From positions 186,001-250,000 of the forward strand of contig MNQT01000023.1 in NCBI GenBank assembly GCA_001915575.1: a stretch of 64,000 nt of DNA, written 5' to 3'. How positions within the stretch are numbered: position 1 is the stretch's first letter; each line of letters begins with the position of its first letter. Shown here one piece after another: positions 60,942 to 64,000 of this stretch. The stretch comes from Bacteroides sp. CAG:1060_57_27 (GTDB lineage Bacteria; Bacteroidota; Bacteroidia; Bacteroidales; UBA932). The position numbers and the translations under genes were made by a program. The notes below the pieces were generated by a model. The model saw nothing but the letters and a program-made list of their open reading frames with translations. It made no database searches and had not been told where the DNA came from.

Positions 60942-61193
60942 ATTATTTGCAAATAACAGACAGTCAATTTCTTCCATAGGCGGCCTGTAACCAGGTAATT
61001 ACATCTGCCTTTCGTGTGTGTCTCCGGTCAGAATACGGGAAGGCTCATACGGGCGGATTGCAACATTTCCGGCAACATTACTAATTATCCGCAACATTAC
61101 CTTTTTTCCCCACCCATAACTCATGCGGTCTTGTGCTTTTTCGGATATACAGTCTCCCGACGGCTGTGTATCCGTTACCCGTCCATGCCCTCC

Positions 61194-61281
61194 CAGTGCA
61201 GTTCCTGTGCAGTTCCAGCGCAAGTCCAGCACCGGTCCGGCATCGGCCGGGCATCGGCCGGGTGCCCGCCTGGTGCCGGTC
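61194..61281. repeat. Eight degenerate 11-bp tandem units
   Basis: From 61194 the sequence splits into eight 11-base units: CAGTGCAGTTC, CTGTGCAGTTC, CAGCGCAAGTC, CAGCACCGGTC, CGGCATCGGCC, GGGCATCGGCC, GGGTGCCCGCC, TGGTGCCGGTC. Adjacent units are most alike, and most end in GTC, TTC or GCC. It ends in the stop codon of the DUF3575 gene. Confidence 0.8.
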
Positions 61282-61831
61282 AGAATATATATGTCAGCGC
61301 CAGCACGAGTTCGGCGGGGAGGAAGAAGAACTTCTGTCCTGTAGAGGTTTTCCGGCCGCAGTCGGGGCAGTCATATTCGGCGTAGGAGTCGTACCCGCTC
61401 CAGACGCCGGCGCCGACTTCGAGGTTGAGCGAGGGTGTCAGCATATAGGAGTAGCCCCCTCCCAACGATGCGCCTACCCTGTCTCCCTGCGTGGAACCGT
61501 CGGAGAACAGTCCCGCCGTGTTGTACTCCTGGTACCTGAGCGCTCCGGAGAGCCACCAGCCGGAATATGCATGCCAGGGCCAGTACCTGGCTCCGGCGCT
61601 CACGGAACGCTGCCTGTTGCGCACGGTACCCTCGCGGGTCGAATAGCTGAAAGGGTTGTATTTCAGGTCTGCCGCGAGGCTCCAGTGGCGAGAGAGCGCA
61701 TACGAGGCCTGCAGGTTCAGGGTGCCGAGGTTGGCGTAGTCGGCGATGTTGGTAGACACTCCGAACTCCTGTCCCGCGGCCGAGAGGGCCGAAAAGGCGA
61801 ATAGGATCGCCGCAAGTATCATGTTTCTCAT
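61280..61831 (-). CDS. DUF3575-type outer-membrane protein
   Basis: 183 residues from ATG 61831 (MRNMILAAILFAFSALSAAG signal peptide); an upstream Met adds six residues. The strands FGVSTNIADYANLGTLNLQ, HWSLAADLKYNPFSY and SVSAGARYWPWHAYSGWW match the DUF3575 barrel pattern, with a Cys pair CPDCG near the end. DUF3575 proteins occur with Bacteroidales fimbrial (Mfa/FimA-type) genes. It follows the HExxH lipoprotein by 14 bases and is probably cotranscribed. Confidence 0.85.
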   Translation of the reverse strand: MRNMILAAILFAFSALSAAGQEFGVSTNIADYANLGTLNLQASYALSRHWSLAADLKYNPFSYSTREGTVRNRQRSVSAGARYWPWHAYSGWWLSGALRYQEYNTAGLFSDGSTQGDRVGASLGGGYSYMLTPSLNLEVGAGVWSGYDSYAEYDCPDCGRKTSTGQKFFFLPAELVLALTYIF

Positions 61832-61845
61832 AGTTCCGTCTCTTT

Positions 61846-63426
61846 TCACTTATACCTTATGAACGCCTGGTTGATCGCTGTCTTGAACTGCGGATACATG
61901 CTTATCATCTTCTTCTGCAGTATCTTCCTGTCGACTATGTCGTCGCCGAGCACGTCGAAGATCCGGTATCTGTCGAGTCCCTTCTCGTCAAGGGTGTAGA
62001 ATATCTGCGGAGCGAACCAGTAGGCGGTGCCGAAAAGCCTCTGATCGGCGGGGTATCTGTCGTTGTACAAGCGCGACTGCATGTAGTAGGCCCACATCTC
62101 GCTGACCTCGCAATAGCCGTGGTTCTCTTCCGTCCCGGCTCCGTAGGTGATGAAGCCGGATGTCACGAACGATGTGATCACATAGTTTATGTACTTGTTC
62201 CAGAATTCGTTGCCGACTACCATATAATGGCTGGCGTGCGCCAGTTCGTGCATGGTCCGGGAATACATGTCGGCATAGGTCGTACATTCCGAGAGTCCGA
62301 GGGTGATGTCGGGCAGGAATATCTTGAGCAGCAGTACATATTCCTTGAGGAACTTCCTGATGATCCCGTCCTCGACAACGGCTCCCTGGTGCATCATCAC
62401 GGCGCTGCTGGAACGCAGGTTCTGGAACAGCCATATCCTCAGGTTCGCCGGCGGGGTCTTTATCGAGCTCTTCTCGCCCTCGCACTGCTCGTAGTAGTCG
62501 TAGGCGGCGTTGTTCACGGCGCAGCGCGAGTAGAGCCTCCTCTCGGTCTGGCGGCCGAGCGTCATGCTGAGTCCGGACGAGGGAGCGCGTCCGAGAGTCG
62601 AACTGGAGGCGGGAGCGAATATCAGGTTGAAGCCCAGGGCAAAGCCGTGCCTGTTCTTGAACACCAGGCGGTAGCGCACCTTCTTGGAATTGAAGCTCTT
62701 GCTCATGCTGTACCGCCCTTCCCCGTCGGTGAAGGCATTGTCGAACTTCACGAAGCTGTTGCACGAGATCTTCACGCCCTTCACACCCTCGACAGCTCCG
62801 GATGCGGTATCTTCTATGCATATCTGTCCCGAAGGCACGCTTCCTCCTCCCGACGCCCTGGTCCCTTCCGGCTCCAGCAGGCCGCCGTTGCCCGTAAGCC
62901 TGTACGCTTCGTCCTCCACCAGGCTCCAGTCGATTCCGTCAGATTTGGTCGCCGGGGCGTTATCGGGCAGATAGCACTCGTGCAGCAGCTCGTACCTTAT
63001 CCCCTCCGGGAAGTCGAAGTCCACCGGAACCACGGTGTACTGCCAGGTAATGTCGTCCTCCGCGACCGAAGGGTCGTGATAATAGTCGCCGTCACGGACG
63101 ATCTCGTAGTCCACGGGGTGGTCGTAGAGCGTCAGACCCAGAGACTCCAGCACTGCATACTGCCCGTCGTCCTCGGGCAGGAAGCGCACATACAGGTCGG
63201 TAGGGTCGACGACCACCCTGTCGGCCTTGGTCGGGTAGAGGGAGGCGAGGGCGGCGGATATGTTCTCGACGGCATACGGGTCTTCCAGCCTCTCTCCGAG
63301 CACTATCATCCCCTCGGCGGCGGGGACTCCCTCAATATCGACGATCTCCGACGCGGAATTGATGTAGCTGCCTACGCAGCCCGAAAGCGGCAGCAGCGCA
63401 CACAAGGTAAAAATGAAGTTTTTCAT
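61846..63426 (-). CDS. Putative zinc-metallopeptidase lipoprotein (HELAH)
   Basis: 526 residues from ATG 63426 (MKNFIFTLCALLPLSGC, lipobox). Residues about 200-270 look like a carboxypeptidase-regulatory/Ig-like module (GQICIEDTASGAVEGVKGVKISC). The HExxH motif MHELAHASHYM is at 393-397, and a conserved-looking EVSEMWAYYMQ follows about 55 residues later, a candidate third zinc ligand. The C-terminus has KKMISMYPQFKTAINQAF. I cannot name the peptidase family. A minus-strand CATCTTTG box is upstream. Confidence 0.65.
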   Translation of the reverse strand: MKNFIFTLCALLPLSGCVGSYINSASEIVDIEGVPAAEGMIVLGERLEDPYAVENISAALASLYPTKADRVVVDPTDLYVRFLPEDDGQYAVLESLGLTLYDHPVDYEIVRDGDYYHDPSVAEDDITWQYTVVPVDFDFPEGIRYELLHECYLPDNAPATKSDGIDWSLVEDEAYRLTGNGGLLEPEGTRASGGGSVPSGQICIEDTASGAVEGVKGVKISCNSFVKFDNAFTDGEGRYSMSKSFNSKKVRYRLVFKNRHGFALGFNLIFAPASSSTLGRAPSSGLSMTLGRQTERRLYSRCAVNNAAYDYYEQCEGEKSSIKTPPANLRIWLFQNLRSSSAVMMHQGAVVEDGIIRKFLKEYVLLLKIFLPDITLGLSECTTYADMYSRTMHELAHASHYMVVGNEFWNKYINYVITSFVTSGFITYGAGTEENHGYCEVSEMWAYYMQSRLYNDRYPADQRLFGTAYWFAPQIFYTLDEKGLDRYRIFDVLGDDIVDRKILQKKMISMYPQFKTAINQAFIRYK

Positions 63427-63452
63427 AGTCAAGCAAGTTTAATGTCCGGTGG

Positions 63453-63460
63453 CAAAGATG
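63453..63460 (-). promoter_or_regulatory. Possible -7 box of the HELAH lipoprotein gene
   Basis: The minus strand reads CATCTTTG, one base from TAnnTTTG, 27 bases before ATG 63426. The same variant occurs before the S46-M3 gene. Confidence 0.4.
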
Positions 63461-63521
63461 AGACAAACGAGCGGATTATCTTCAGATTAAGCGCTTATCT
63501 TGCAGGACTGGACATAAAAGA

Positions 63522-63557
63522 GGGACGGAAAAGCGCCCGCAAGGCATTTTCCCGTCC
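63522..63557 (-). terminator. Hairpin downstream of deoC
   Basis: GGACGGAAAA pairs with TTTTCCCGTCC across a short loop, with a bulge. On the minus strand a short T run follows. It lies just after the deoC stop, in the direction of its transcription. Confidence 0.5.
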
Positions 63558-63583
63558 TCCGTCAAGAAAAGATTCTTCAAAAA

Positions 63584-64000
63584 TCAGAAATAATTCACGG
63601 TTTTCTGCTCTATCGCACTTACGAGGCTGTTGCCGAGCCTGCTCACGCCGAAGCGGAAGAGATCCTTGCACAGCCACTCCCCTCCGAGCACAGAAAGCAC
63701 GATGTAATAGTAGCAGAGGGCGTCCTTGGCGGTAGATATGCCGCCTGCGGCCTTGAATCCTACTTTCCGTCCCGTAAGTTCGTGATATTTCCTGATGCAC
63801 TCGCACATCACATAGGCGGCGGTGGGAGTGGCGTTCACATCCACCTTGCCCGTAGAGGTCTTGATGAAGTCGGCTCCGGCCTCCATAGCCAGGAACGACG
63901 CCTCGGCGATAAGTTCGGGGCTTACGAGAAGTCCTGTCTCGAGTATCACCTTGAGCACCACCTTGCGGCCGAGACGGGCGGCCTCGGCGTCTATCGCGGA
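63584..64000 (-). CDS. deoC: Deoxyribose-phosphate aldolase, C-terminal part (cut by window edge)
   Basis: About 138 residues are visible; the frame is open to the window end. VVLKVILETGLLVSPELI and DFIKTSTGKVDVNATP contain the Schiff-base Lys of DeoC, and VGFKAAGGISTAKDAL the second active-site Lys. It breaks 2-deoxyribose-5-phosphate into acetaldehyde and glyceraldehyde-3-phosphate. The start lies outside the window. Confidence 0.93.
   Translation of the reverse strand, partial: SAIDAEAARLGRKVVLKVILETGLLVSPELIAEASFLAMEAGADFIKTSTGKVDVNATPTAAYVMCECIRKYHELTGRKVGFKAAGGISTAKDALCYYYIVLSVLGGEWLCKDLFRFGVSRLGNSLVSAIEQKTVNYF

Larger units (their letters stand above)
60707..61279. other. Non-coding region with hairpins, direct repeats and an 11-bp tandem
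   Basis: No gene in 573 bases. It has a near-perfect hairpin (60754-60790), a 17-bp inverted repeat (60898-60941), a 14-base direct repeat CCATAGGCGGCCTG (60747-60760 and 60974-60987), a 12-base direct repeat CCGGTCAGAATA (61024-61035 and 61276-61287), three GCAACATT copies near 61060-61100, and an 11-bp tandem from 61194. Left of 60740 and around 60940-61130 it is AT-rich. Confidence 0.7.

Overview
The window is a densely packed chromosomal segment of a Bacteroidota (Bacteroidales-type) bacterium. Evidence for this includes TAnnTTTG promoter -7 boxes with few Shine-Dalgarno sites, a TonB receptor with an N-terminal carboxypeptidase-like domain, a Porin_10-type porin, BACON and FISUMP domains, S46 and M13 peptidases, an ExbB/ExbD set with two ExbDs, and GH3/GH115/GH67 xylan enzymes. 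Base composition is high in G+C for this phylum. I see no rRNA, integrase, transposase, phage gene or CRISPR array, so this reads as core chromosome with a few accessory patches. Genus cannot be fixed from sequence alone.

Layout. 1-3577 (-): a peptide-maturation-like operon (HPr-kinase-like P-loop protein, SipW/ER-type S26 peptidase, PqqD-like protein, ABC exporter, nucleotidyltransferase cut by the window edge). 3654-10084 (-): a TonB receptor operon with DUF4876 lipoprotein, DUF6850 barrel and BACON-FISUMP lipoprotein. 10256-17354 (+): a secreted S46 dipeptidyl-peptidase fused in frame to an M3 metallopeptidase, then a membrane 4Fe-4S protein and an MscS channel. 17309-19815 (-): TauE/SafE permease, MurU-like and AmgK-like enzymes. 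19884-24075: porin, MltF-like lytic transglycosylase, convergent YitT/YczE-type membrane protein. 24165-29786: M13 peptidase and ABC permease, facing a TPR, RsmF-like and SRPBCC operon. 29.8-30.04 kb: a palindrome-rich 79-bp repeat between divergent promoters.

30051-40158 (+): NUDIX, queA-like, dprA, tatD, asparaginase, ExbB/ExbD operon with terminator, asnS, udk, TonB-like protein. 40257-47467 (+): exported GH3, GH115 and GH67, together fitting (methyl)glucuronoxylan breakdown. 47525-50044 (-): tRNA-Arg, rpmF, DUF177, typA. 50121-56606 (+): lipoprotein, acyl-CoA ligase, dCMP deaminase, CtpA-like protease, K+/H+ antiporter. tRNA-Leu follows. 56957-60706 (+): OmpA-like/beta-barrel protein and a surface lipoprotein with collagen-like SAYELA repeats and an AT-rich LRR tail. 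60.7-61.28 kb is non-coding, rich in hairpins and an 11-bp-period repeat. 61280-64000 (-): DUF3575 barrel, an HExxH lipoprotein and partial deoC.

Most notable: the S46-M3 double peptidase; the incomplete lasso-like tailoring operon; the repeat block between back-to-back promoters; the composition break inside the LRR lipoprotein; the nested inverted repeats and 11-bp tandem at 60.7-61.3 kb; and a perfect 21-bp inverted repeat after the GH3 gene. All assignments are from reading sequence and motifs; no database search was run.
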